Shown: piece by piece, positions 1 to 7,435 of the stretch | Layout: every line of letters begins with the position of its first letter | How positions within the stretch are numbered: position 1 is the stretch's first letter | Assembly: GCA_002713585.1 (NCBI GenBank) | Contig: PATD01000031.1 | Location: 35,892 to 69,615, forward strand | Direction: 5' to 3' | DNA: 33,724 bases | Source of the DNA: Methanobacteriota archaeon | Lineage (GTDB): Archaea > Thermoplasmatota > Poseidoniia > Poseidoniales > Thalassarchaeaceae | Program-made: the position numbers and the translations under genes | Notes under the pieces: generated by a model | Database searches by the model: none | What the model was told of the DNA's origin: nothing | The model's input: only the letters and a program-made list of their open reading frames with translations

Positions 1-2
1 TG

Positions 3-1178
3 ATTATCGCCGCTGCATCCGAGGTCGCCTCTGGCTCGTTGAATGATCATTTCCCTCTCCGTGTGTGGCAGACAGGGTCGGGCACACAGTCTAACATGAA
101 TGCGAATGAGGTAATCGCAAATCGAGCAATAGAGATGGCTGGAGGCGTGTTAGGTAGTAAGGACCCAGTCCACCCCAACGATCACGTCAATAAGGCCCAG
201 TCCAGTAACGACACTTTCCCCACAGCGATGCATATTTCTGCTGCTGAAGCCATAATGCACAGTGTGATTCCATCTGTTAAATCTCTCCGAAACTCGCTCC
301 AGGAAAAGTCAGAGGAATGGTCAGATATTGTGAAAATTGGCAGGACTCATTTGATGGATGCAGTACCTCTGACTCTCGGCCAAGAGGTTGGAGGCTGGGT
401 TGCTCAGATTGACGCTTCTCTCTCTCGTATCGAGGCGTCGATGGACGATCTCTACGAGATTGCTCTTGGAGGCACCGCGGTCGGCACTGGTCTAAACACT
501 CATCCTGATTTTGCCGCAGGAGTTGCCTCAAAGATTGCAGGCCATACCGGCCTACCTTTCCGCAGTGCTCCAAACAAGTTCGCTCAACTAGCAGCTCACG
601 ATGCAATCGTCGCGACAAGTGGAACGTTGAGTGTCCTTGCTGTTTCTCTAATGAAGATCGCCAATGATGTTCGATGGCTCGGCTCAGGTCCAAGGAGCGG
701 CCTTGGTGAGTTAGAGTTGCCAGCGAATGAGCCGGGTTCATCGATTATGCCTGGAAAGGTCAATCCTACTCAATGTGAAGCGTTGACGATGGTCTGTGCA
801 CAGGTCATGGGGAATCACACAGCCGTAACCGTTGGCGGGTCGCAAGGCAATTTCGAACTGAATGTGTACAAACCTATGATGATACACAACCTACTGCACT
901 CCGCACGCATTTTGACAGATTCCTGCCATTCATTCCGAGAGCGTTGTATCGATGGCCTTCAGCCGAATCGCGAGAATATTCGAGAGCACCTCGACAATTC
1001 GTTGATGCTCGTTACGGCTCTGAATAACCACATTGGATATGATGCGGCTGCTAAGATTGCGAAGAACGCTCATGAGAACGGGTTGACATTGAAGCAGAGT
1101 GCCCTTGAGTTAGGACTCCTTACCGAGGCCCAATTTGACGAATGGGTTCGTCCAGAAGATATGACTGGGCCGAAGTAA
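3..1178 (+). CDS. fumC: Class II fumarate hydratase (fumarase C), 5'-truncated by window edge
   Basis: Fumarase reversibly hydrates fumarate to L-malate in the TCA cycle, in the cytoplasm. The reading frame is open from the first bases of the window, and about 391 residues are visible against roughly 460 for the family, so about 70 N-terminal residues lie upstream. The TTG at 39 is internal and not a start. Family hallmarks are visible: the GSGTQSNMN substrate-binding segment near the start, SSNDTFPTA, the [16 protein letters not shown] helix, and the superfamily signature [11 protein letters not shown] encoded at 735-767. Fumarase is favoured over aspartase or argininosuccinate lyase because [13 protein letters not shown] and HPNDHVN are typical of FumC. 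It is followed after 58 nt by an M32 carboxypeptidase on the same strand. The gap carries a small hairpin (1199-1214) with no T-run. Confidence 0.96.
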   Translation: MIAAASEVASGSLNDHFPLRVWQTGSGTQSNMNANEVIANRAIEMAGGVLGSKDPVHPNDHVNKAQSSNDTFPTAMHISAAEAIMHSVIPSVKSLRNSLQEKSEEWSDIVKIGRTHLMDAVPLTLGQEVGGWVAQIDASLSRIEASMDDLYEIALGGTAVGTGLNTHPDFAAGVASKIAGHTGLPFRSAPNKFAQLAAHDAIVATSGTLSVLAVSLMKIANDVRWLGSGPRSGLGELELPANEPGSSIMPGKVNPTQCEALTMVCAQVMGNHTAVTVGGSQGNFELNVYKPMMIHNLLHSARILTDSCHSFRERCIDGLQPNRENIREHLDNSLMLVTALNNHIGYDAAAKIAKNAHENGLTLKQSALELGLLTEAQFDEWVRPEDMTGPK

Positions 1179-1236
1179 ACAGTTTCTTTCGTTAAGATCC
1201 TCTGTCCAAAGAGGTAAAGGAGAATCTCTTCATCCA

Positions 1237-2751
1237 GTGTCCATGGACGCTTACCTAGAGTTGCTTTCAAAGCAGAAAGACATTGAGACGATTGGCCAAA
1301 TATCGGGACTCCTTGGATGGGATCAAGAAGTTATGATGCCACCAAAGGCGGCACCGCTACGCGCCGAACAACTTGCATGGCTCTCCAAAACTCGACATGG
1401 TATGATGACGAATCCCCAAATGGGTGATTTGCTATCCTCTGCTGAAGCCGAAGATGATGGTACTAATCCAACTCGTTCTGGAAATCTACGACTCATACGA
1501 GATGCTTACGATAAGGCGACTAAGCAACCTACCGATTTTGTAGAACGATTAGCTCGGCACAAGTCAAAGTCAATTGTATCGTGGACAGAGGCACGCGCCA
1601 AAAATGACTTCTCGATTTTCCGCGATGATCTTGCAACGATGGTTGATTTAGCTCGCGAACTTGCTGATCATCTTGGATACGAAACACTTCGCTACGATGC
1701 ACTTCTTGACCTCTATGAATCAGGTCTAACAGTTGCTCGGCTTGATCCTCTCTTCGCTGGACTCCGCGAGTCCTCAGTCCCTCTTATTCAGGGAGTAAAT
1801 GTAGATGATGGGGCACATGATTGGGTCTATCGTCATGAGTGGTCGAAAGAAGGACAGGAGAATCTCAGCCAGGCTCTTTCGGAAGCTGTTGGCTTTGATT
1901 TTGGAGCAGGCCGTAGAGACGAATCAACTCATCCGTTCTGCGGTGGAGCGAATCCTGACGATGTCCGTTGGACTACTCGCTACGACTCCCGTGAACCGTG
2001 GGGGGCGATCTTCGGAACCTTGCATGAAACTGGACATGCTCTCTACGAGCAGGGCCGTCCGAGAAACTTGGATTTTGAACCCAGTGGACACGCTAACGGA
2101 TTAGGTGTACATGAGAGTCAAAGCCGTCTTTGGGAGAATCAGGTTGGTCGCAGCCTTGCGTTCTGTGAATGGAGCCTCCCTATGTGGAAAGAACACTTCC
2201 CTGAGAATATGGATGGCGTAAGTGCAGAAATGCTCTGGAGGGCAATCAATCAGGTTGAACCGAGTTTAATTCGAGTCGAAGCTGATGAAGCTACATACAA
2301 TCTCCACATCATGATTAGGTACGAGGTGGAGAAACTACTCATCTCAGGCGAACTCGATGTTGATGATTTACCAGATGCCTGGGATGATATGTACGAACGC
2401 TACCTCGGCATCCGTTCCCCCGATCGTAAACAAGGAGTACTCCAAGATATTCACTGGTCGATGGGAGCATTTGGATACTTCCCGACCTATACATTGGGTA
2501 ATCTATACGCGGCTCAACTTCTTGTCGCAGCTCGTCAGGACCTCGAATCTGTAGGTCATACTTTAGAGGATGATTGGCGTGAAGGCACCTTCACTCCTCT
2601 CTTAGGATGGATGCGTGAACACGTCCATGGTCGTGGCTCAATACTAACGCCTGCAGGTCTCATCGAGGAGGCTACGGGAGAAGCACCTACACCGGACCCA
2701 TTCGTCAATTACCTACGGGATAAGATTGGCACAATCTACGGTTCTGTTTGA
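1237..2751 (+). CDS. M32-family metallocarboxypeptidase (carboxypeptidase Taq type)
   Basis: This is a zinc carboxypeptidase that removes C-terminal residues from peptides. It has no signal peptide, so it is probably a cytoplasmic scavenger of imported peptides. The 504-residue length matches M32 enzymes (about 500). The zinc site is intact: HETGH at residues 263-267 (HExxH), with the third ligand Glu293 in the diagnostic HESQSR motif. The C-terminal half carries the family segments GIRSPD and HWSMGAFGYFPTYTLGN. The start is either GTG at 1237 or ATG at 1243, two codons later. An AAAGGAGA Shine-Dalgarno-like sequence at 1216-1223 lies a suitable distance upstream of both. The stop codon directly abuts the start of the next gene, suggesting a two-gene transcript. 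Confidence 0.95.
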   Translation: MSMDAYLELLSKQKDIETIGQISGLLGWDQEVMMPPKAAPLRAEQLAWLSKTRHGMMTNPQMGDLLSSAEAEDDGTNPTRSGNLRLIRDAYDKATKQPTDFVERLARHKSKSIVSWTEARAKNDFSIFRDDLATMVDLARELADHLGYETLRYDALLDLYESGLTVARLDPLFAGLRESSVPLIQGVNVDDGAHDWVYRHEWSKEGQENLSQALSEAVGFDFGAGRRDESTHPFCGGANPDDVRWTTRYDSREPWGAIFGTLHETGHALYEQGRPRNLDFEPSGHANGLGVHESQSRLWENQVGRSLAFCEWSLPMWKEHFPENMDGVSAEMLWRAINQVEPSLIRVEADEATYNLHIMIRYEVEKLLISGELDVDDLPDAWDDMYERYLGIRSPDRKQGVLQDIHWSMGAFGYFPTYTLGNLYAAQLLVAARQDLESVGHTLEDDWREGTFTPLLGWMREHVHGRGSILTPAGLIEEATGEAPTPDPFVNYLRDKIGTIYGSV

Positions 2752-3909
2752 TTGCAACGATTGGACATAGGAACGAGGCGTCCTTATGCGCCGTCTCCTC
2801 TGAATCGAACTATGGACGGGCCGCGGACACTTGCTGCAGAATCCGTTGCATGGATGGAAAGACGAATGCCTCAGAGTATTTCTGCTGTCCATATCGATGA
2901 TTCGTTGATTCTTGCAGGAGATTGGAATGGGGCCATCGTCGCTTGGAACTTAGAGGGGGAGGAGTTGTGGTCAGCAGATGTAGGGGATCGGGTCACGTCC
3001 TTCAAAATAGACCCAACCGATCAGGATATTCGTTGTATAGCCGGGCGAGAAGCAATGAGAATCAATCCAATGGACGGAAGCATCCCATGGCGGACTGAAT
3101 TCGATGGTTCAACGGATATCTTGGCTTGTACAGAAGAAGGAAGATGTTGGGTTTCATCTTCTGTCTATGATATTGAGTTGAATGATTTCATAATTTGCGC
3201 AATCACACTTATCGATGCAGATGGAGAAATCATACACAGGCTCGAATTTGATGAACGCCCCTGGTCGCTTCACATCTTACCATCTGGAGGCATCGCTCTA
3301 GGTCTTGGGCGACCTAGAGGAGGGTTGTTGCGTCTGAAGCCAGATGGCAGCCACTTGATGGATGATCACCTCAATTTAGGTGAATCGCCCATATGTTGTG
3401 GTACCGGTCAGGACGAAATTCTTCTAGGGCATATCGATGGCAGTATCACAGAAATCAACATAGATGGTAAAGCAGAATCTCTCCCTTCAATCACTAAGGA
3501 AACAATCGAATGCATGGTCAAAGGCGAATCTTGCATCTTGGTGGGGACGTCTGAAGGGAGTGCTATTTGCTATCGTGATGGTAGCGCCTCTTGGTCCATC
3601 GATCTAGAAGCCGAGATTGAGAATATTTGCTACTTTAATGGAGAGTGGGCTTGGTTCAGTACTTGGTCAGGAAGAGATGGCATACTTTCACTTTTAGATG
3701 TGGACAACGGGGAGGTTATCGCTAATCTCACATTATCAGAACGCCTCAGAGATATCGCCGTTTACGAAGGGTTTACTGTAATTGGAATAGATGATGGTCG
3801 CTTACTTGTATTTCAGGAAGAGATGCTCACAAGACGAATTGATTCAGGCCCAACTGAGGTAAACGATCGTTCTGATTTGAGGGACCGACTCCGCGCGTTA
3901 CGAAAATAG
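2752..3909 (+). CDS. Beta-propeller (WD40/PQQ-like repeat) protein
   Basis: No enzyme family is recognised. The 385 residues contain recurring four-stranded blade-like units, such as GDWNGAIVAWNLEGEELW near residue 60, GSIPWRTEF, DGSASWSIDLEAEI and DDGRLLVF near the end. This alternation of DG turns and W-containing strands is typical of PQQ-like or WD40-like propellers. There is no signal peptide or membrane segment, so it is probably a cytoplasmic scaffold or sensor. The TTG at 2752 follows the upstream stop immediately (TGATTG). The first in-frame ATG is at 2812 and would shorten the protein by 20 residues, and I cannot decide between them. Co-transcription with the M32 peptidase is inferred from the zero-base gap. 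The partner or ligand is unknown. Confidence 0.75.
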   Translation: MQRLDIGTRRPYAPSPLNRTMDGPRTLAAESVAWMERRMPQSISAVHIDDSLILAGDWNGAIVAWNLEGEELWSADVGDRVTSFKIDPTDQDIRCIAGREAMRINPMDGSIPWRTEFDGSTDILACTEEGRCWVSSSVYDIELNDFIICAITLIDADGEIIHRLEFDERPWSLHILPSGGIALGLGRPRGGLLRLKPDGSHLMDDHLNLGESPICCGTGQDEILLGHIDGSITEINIDGKAESLPSITKETIECMVKGESCILVGTSEGSAICYRDGSASWSIDLEAEIENICYFNGEWAWFSTWSGRDGILSLLDVDNGEVIANLTLSERLRDIAVYEGFTVIGIDDGRLLVFQEEMLTRRIDSGPTEVNDRSDLRDRLRALRK

Positions 3910-3980
3910 AATTTAACAAATCTGCATCGGAAATAAGGGTTGTATAACGTTAATTTCCTTAGAAAAGTGCTGTTTTCTTG

Positions 3981-3993
3981 CAAAAGTTAATAG
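3981..3993 (+). promoter_or_regulatory. Archaeal BRE/TATA-like promoter for the candidate RNA
   Basis: The sequence CAAAAGTTAATAG resembles a purine-rich BRE followed by a TATA-like box (TTAATA). It lies about 25 nt upstream of about 4015, where the composition changes abruptly from AT-rich to G-rich and structured. That is the normal archaeal spacing from TATA box to transcription start. The surrounding 3910-4010 stretch is AT-rich and has no credible ORF. Confidence 0.45.
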
Positions 3994-4014
3994 ACGTCCC
4001 TTGCTTATGCTAAG

Positions 4015-4460
4015 TTACCGCTCCGGGGGAGTGGCGTGACGGGGCAACCTGTTGCGGGGACTCCGGTCCGGAACCGCGAACCTGAGCGGTTCCGATCACT
4101 CGGCAACGAGTGGACGGAAGGTCGATCATTCCGATGAGAGGCCTGGAGACGACGGCGAAGGGAAACCAACGCTGGAACGAATCGTGAAGCTACGGCAGAA
4201 CGAGGAGGACGCAACCAAACGCAGCAATGCGGAGGGGGCTCGCTCCAAATCCGGTATCCGGGAATGAACAGAGGGGAAACCCGAAGGGAATGAACGAGAG
4301 AGAGAGGAGAAGCAGGCAACTGCCGAACCAATCGACTGGAAAGACGACTGGAAATCGAAGGGCAACCGGAGAGGAACAGGAGTCAACCGCGGAGTTGAGC
4401 AGAGGGGGCGAAGTCCACCCGACGGAACCCCCTCTGCTCGCTCCCACCTGTCCTCTTGGA
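4015..4460 (+). ncRNA. Candidate structured non-coding RNA of about 440 nt, family not recognised
   Basis: This G/A-rich block has no protein-like reading frame: the overlapping short frames on both strands are low-complexity and lack recognisable folds. It contains many hairpins I can pair by eye. CGGAACCGC (4069-4077) pairs with GCGGTTCCG (4086-4094). CACTCG-GCAA-CGAGTG (4097-4112) and GCAG-GCAA-CTGC (4312-4323) are both GNRA-tetraloop hairpins. CGGAA (4115-4119) pairs with TTCCG (4129-4133). A 12-bp perfect stem joins 4397-4408 to 4428-4439. GGGAGT (4027-4032) can pair with GCTCCC (4440-4445), closing the two ends as in large folded RNAs. Sense is set to + because GNRA and GAAA-rich loops occur on that strand and a promoter-like element precedes it. 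The conserved cores of RNase P RNA and SRP RNA were looked for and not found. Boundaries are approximate. Confidence 0.6.
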
Positions 4461-4483
4461 CGATTGGAATCCTCATCTTCTGC

Positions 4484-4526
4484 TAATCAATCATTGTGGT
4501 TTTGATTACCCTCAAATGGGTGTTTT
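4484..4526 (+). terminator. Possible 3' end region of the candidate RNA (weak)
   Basis: A 7-bp stem TAATCAA/TTGATTA (4484-4490 with 4502-4508) is followed by a short ACCC/GGGT hairpin (4508-4511 with 4518-4521) and a GTTTT run. Archaeal termination mainly needs T-runs, so this is only suggestive. The rest of 4527-4580 shows nothing further before the ferritin-like gene ends. Confidence 0.22.
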
Positions 4527-4580
4527 CGAAAGATTCTTGCGATTGCCAAAATTGGTATTCATTACCAAGATTTCCAGCAT

Positions 4581-5006
4581 CTACTTCAGCATCATTCGGA
4601 GCTCTTCAACCGAGCGCATTTCATCGAAGTAGATGGTTTCCAATGAATCGTAGAGTTCTTTGTCACCTAACGTTTCAATCATAGGTAGGATTTGCCCATA
4701 TGTTTCACTTGCTTTCATCTCAGTTTTGTAAGCCTCTTTCAGCATCTCAGTGTAATCCATTGTATGGATAATCTCAGTATCTGCTCGATCTGTAGTTGCT
4801 ACCCCATCCAATTTTACAATTGCAGCTCGGACAGCAGCAGCATGTGTGGTGGATTCCGTGACTTCTTCGGAAAAATGTGCAGAAAGTTGTAGTCTATGAA
4901 TCCCAGATACATAGGCAGAATAGTGCGCATACATCGCAATGGCACGTAATTCCCAAGCAAGTGCACCATTGAGCGCATCGATAATCCCTGAACGATTCAT
5001 TGTCAT
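4581..5006 (-). CDS. Ferritin-like four-helix-bundle protein (bacterioferritin-like, possibly divergent site)
   Basis: This is a small, all-helical protein of about 141 residues. The N-terminal helix DALNGALAWELRAIAMYAHYS strongly resembles bacterioferritin helix A, with Glu19 at the expected ligand position. Helix B carries Glu51 and His55, but the spacing is ExxxH rather than the usual ExxH. In the last helix, where the second ExxH is expected, the sequence reads DEMRSVEEL with no His. Iron storage or oxidation is therefore uncertain, and a role as a degenerate ferritin-like scaffold is possible. The open frame extends to an ATG at 5063, but a promoter-like motif lies inside that extension. 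The helix-A alignment also begins at the paired ATGs at 5006 and 5000, so I chose 5006. It diverges from the S15 lipoprotein gene. Confidence 0.7.
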   Translation of the reverse strand: MTMNRSGIIDALNGALAWELRAIAMYAHYSAYVSGIHRLQLSAHFSEEVTESTTHAAAVRAAIVKLDGVATTDRADTEIIHTMDYTEMLKEAYKTEMKASETYGQILPMIETLGDKELYDSLETIYFDEMRSVEELRMMLK

Positions 5007-5043
5007 CAGTTGTCGCTTAACACGGAATCGAATAAACCATTGG

Positions 5044-5055
5044 AATATACTGTTT
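5044..5055 (-). promoter_or_regulatory. BRE/TATA-like promoter of the ferritin-like gene
   Basis: On the minus strand this reads AAACAGTATATT, identical over 12 bases to the element at 6961-6972 ahead of another gene. It lies 38 nt upstream of the ATG at 5006, which would leave a short leader. Its position inside the longest open frame argues against the ATG at 5063. Confidence 0.5.
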
Positions 5056-5118
5056 TGACCCATATTGAATCGGTCTTACAGCCGGTAGGCTTGAAATCGA
5101 GGGGCTTGACCGCTAAAC

Positions 5119-6951
5119 ATGGCTGTCAGGCGGGTTCGAGCAATCCTACTGACTCTCATTCTATTTCTTGCGCCTCTTGCAGGATGTTTCGGTTCGACTC
5201 AAGAAGAGCCTCAAACAGAACCGACTCATTGGCTCCCTCCTGTAGAGGAGCGTTTCGATATGATTTACCAAGCGGATGATGTGTTTTCACGTGTTTCATG
5301 GAATGGTTCGTATGGTATCGATGAACCCCTATCCGTCTTTGTCCCAGTTCCAGAGATTGATGCTTCGGATGGAGGAGCAGGAGTTACTGGTGGCGCTGAG
5401 GTACATCTCGGTCTTTGGCTTCCAATCATCGAGGGTTGTGATTGGGGCTCTGCTGAACTGCCTGCTGAATGCCAGGTGCCAGTCATAGCAGAAATCGGTC
5501 CTTACTACGATGATGGTGACGTTGATGCGTTGACTCCCGCGGATCGGCTTGGACGCTTCCTCATCGAGAATTTCGTTCCTCACGGCTATGGTGTGGCCCA
5601 GGTATCTGTTTTTGGGACAGGAGAATCAAATCACTGCATGGATTTGATGGGTTACGATGAACAGGCTGGAATCAAGGCAGCGGTCGATTGGCTTGGTTCT
5701 CAAGCATGGTCAAACGGTCGTGTTGGCGCAATAGGCAAGTCCTACGATGGTAGCACACCTTGGAATGCCGCTGCATCAGGTTCTGACCATCTTGCTACAA
5801 TCGTTCCAATGTCAGGCCTTATCGGAGTCCATGATTTGATGTGGAGAAACGGTAGCATGGAGGCTCGAGGTGCAATCATGCACAACGGTGTGTACGGTTC
5901 TTTCGGTCTTGATGGCGATAGTGGTGATATCGAAAATGCCTGTGAAGGTTATGTCGAGGGATATTATGCTGGACCTGCAGCTTACATGACTGGAGACAAC
6001 CTTGGTTGGACAGGTTCAGATTATTGGGAGGAGCGTCATTTCCTTACTGGTGCTCTTGATGTGTACAATGGTTCGATCTACATCATCCACGGGATGCAGG
6101 ACTGGAATGTTGATCCCCACATGGCTTTCCCTGCACATCAGATGTCTATCGACGCTGGTTTCGATGTCAAGGGACTTTACGGTCAATGGGCACACGATTA
6201 CCCTGATAGAGAGAGCGGACATTCCTCTCTATCGAGTGGACGTGGCGCAGAAGCGTATCCATACACGTTGCGATGGGATTGGGCCGATGACCTCCTTGAG
6301 TGGTTCGATTTCTATCTAAGAGATGTTGGCCCACAGCCTCGACTAATAGCTGAGATTCAGGATAATATGGGCGGTTGGCGAGCAGAATCAACTTACCCTC
6401 CAGAGGATACCGAGTGGCTAATGTTGGGTATGGATGAATGTGAGGTTCTTTCTGGTGGAGCAACGATTACCTCTACGAGCCAGACGACCATTGAATGCCC
6501 AATTTTTGAGAATGAAACTCGTATAATTGGAACGCCGACTTTTCATGTTGAGGCACAAATCTCCCTATTGGCAACCTCGGGCCATCTCTTCGTAGAGATG
6601 GTTCGCGCATCCGATGGAATGCATCTTGGACATGCGGTTATGGATCTCAGATTCCACGCTGGTGGCAAGGACGGGCAAGTCCTAACACCTGGAAGCACAG
6701 TGATTGCTAAAATGGAGTTCTTTGGCATGGATGTCGTTGTTCCAGCGGGAGATGGGATTCAGTTACTCGTTAGCCAAACCGGAGAGGATTACATCCCAAG
6801 TCCAGTTTCAACTCAAGCAGTTACAATTTCGCTTGATGGAAATAGCGCCCTTGGCCTCTCAACAGTGGATCGGGCCTGTGAAGACCTCTTCCTTCCACCT
6901 ATGCATGAGATGTATCCACAATGTTCCATGGATGATAACTCAGAAGAGTAA
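5119..6951 (+). CDS. Secreted lipoprotein of the S15 X-Pro dipeptidyl-peptidase/CocE esterase family
   Basis: This is an alpha/beta-hydrolase predicted to cleave peptides (X-Pro) or esters outside the cell. The N-terminus is a signal peptide with a lipobox (LAGC, Cys23), so the protein is probably lipid-anchored to the outer face of the membrane. The catalytic triad can be placed: Ser208 in GKSYDG (GxSxxG), Asp328 in HGMQDWNV and His359 in QWAHDYPD. The segment from about residue 410 onward matches the beta-sandwich C-terminal domain typical of S15/CocE enzymes. Its 610 residues suit the family. The ATG at 5119 immediately precedes the VRR signal-peptide n-region, which supports this start. 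It diverges from the ferritin-like gene. S15 peptidase and CocE-type esterase cannot be told apart from sequence alone. Role inferred: nutrient acquisition. Confidence 0.92.
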   Translation: MAVRRVRAILLTLILFLAPLAGCFGSTQEEPQTEPTHWLPPVEERFDMIYQADDVFSRVSWNGSYGIDEPLSVFVPVPEIDASDGGAGVTGGAEVHLGLWLPIIEGCDWGSAELPAECQVPVIAEIGPYYDDGDVDALTPADRLGRFLIENFVPHGYGVAQVSVFGTGESNHCMDLMGYDEQAGIKAAVDWLGSQAWSNGRVGAIGKSYDGSTPWNAAASGSDHLATIVPMSGLIGVHDLMWRNGSMEARGAIMHNGVYGSFGLDGDSGDIENACEGYVEGYYAGPAAYMTGDNLGWTGSDYWEERHFLTGALDVYNGSIYIIHGMQDWNVDPHMAFPAHQMSIDAGFDVKGLYGQWAHDYPDRESGHSSLSSGRGAEAYPYTLRWDWADDLLEWFDFYLRDVGPQPRLIAEIQDNMGGWRAESTYPPEDTEWLMLGMDECEVLSGGATITSTSQTTIECPIFENETRIIGTPTFHVEAQISLLATSGHLFVEMVRASDGMHLGHAVMDLRFHAGGKDGQVLTPGSTVIAKMEFFGMDVVVPAGDGIQLLVSQTGEDYIPSPVSTQAVTISLDGNSALGLSTVDRACEDLFLPPMHEMYPQCSMDDNSEE

Positions 6952-6960
6952 TCGCTATTG

Positions 6961-6972
6961 AAACAGTATATT
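6961..6972 (+). promoter_or_regulatory. BRE/TATA-like promoter for the 7001-10182 gene pair
   Basis: AAACAGTATATT followed by TTT lies 28 nt before the ATG at 7001. That is the distance expected if transcription starts within a few bases of the start codon, predicting a leaderless or nearly leaderless mRNA. No Shine-Dalgarno sequence is seen before 7001, which agrees. The same 12-mer occurs before the ferritin-like gene. Confidence 0.55.
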
Positions 6973-7000
6973 TTTGACTGAATTACTGTAATTCTCCACA

Positions 7001-7435
7001 ATGGGTTGGAAGCACATAGTGGCATCTAGTGCCGCAACTGGAGCATTATTGGCAATTTTCATCCTTGGAGTATTTGTCCTAGCCGAGATAGATCCAGGTT
7101 CATTTGGGGGATTATGTGGTGGTTTTTTTGCGCTATCGGCGCTTTCAGCTTACATCGTCAATGAGATATCGAAACGGGTCGATTGGCCAGAAGTAGGTCT
7201 CAAAACCCTCATTCCTGTGGCATTTATTACATCGATAATTCCCCTATTTGGACCTCTATTTGGATTACCAAATAACGAACCAATTACATTAGTCACAGTG
7301 GTCCTTTTTGGTGCGGTTGGAGGAGCATTTTGGAGTATTCCTTTTGCAGGTTGGGCATTTTACAGTGAAAGAAAAACCACACAAATAGTCGGCCCATCTA
7401 CACCTATGCCAGTGATATTGACCGAATCAGAGTGA
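7001..7435 (+). CDS. Small polytopic membrane protein, function unknown
   Basis: I do not recognise this 144-residue protein. It has four hydrophobic segments: about residues 8-28 (ending in VFVLAEID), a Gly/Ala-rich segment 34-54, 68-90 (LIPVAFITSIIPLFGPLFG) and 95-121 (VVLFGAVGGAFWSIPFAGWAFY). Short polar loops separate them and the C-terminal tail is short. Its last bases overlap the next gene by 4 nt (GTGA), implying translational coupling with the GDSL surface esterase. A role in exporting, anchoring or regulating that protein is possible, but it is inferred from position alone. Confidence 0.8.
   Translation: MGWKHIVASSAATGALLAIFILGVFVLAEIDPGSFGGLCGGFFALSALSAYIVNEISKRVDWPEVGLKTLIPVAFITSIIPLFGPLFGLPNNEPITLVTVVLFGAVGGAFWSIPFAGWAFYSERKTTQIVGPSTPMPVILTESE

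Noticed and set aside
1199-1214. CCTCT/AGAGG hairpin after fumarase as a terminator
   Set aside because: Only 5 bp with no following T-run. It sits just before a ribosome-binding site and may be chance.
4015-4460. RNase P RNA or SRP RNA
   Set aside because: The size fits, but I could not find the GGAAAGUCC-like P4 strand, the ACAGAAA partner or GGUAAGAGC element of RNase P RNA, nor the GGAAGGAGCAGC-type helix 8 or Alu-domain GUAA motif of SRP RNA. A divergent member is not excluded without a covariance search.
4227-4505. Plus-strand 92-codon reading frame within the RNA-like block
   Set aside because: Low-complexity composition, no fold or family resemblance, and it overlaps the predicted hairpins. 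The minus-strand frames here (4005-4331 and 4126-4476) look equally unlike real proteins.
5007-5063. N-terminal extension of the ferritin-like protein to the ATG at 5063
   Set aside because: The extension contains the AAACAGTATATT promoter element and falls outside the ferritin alignment.
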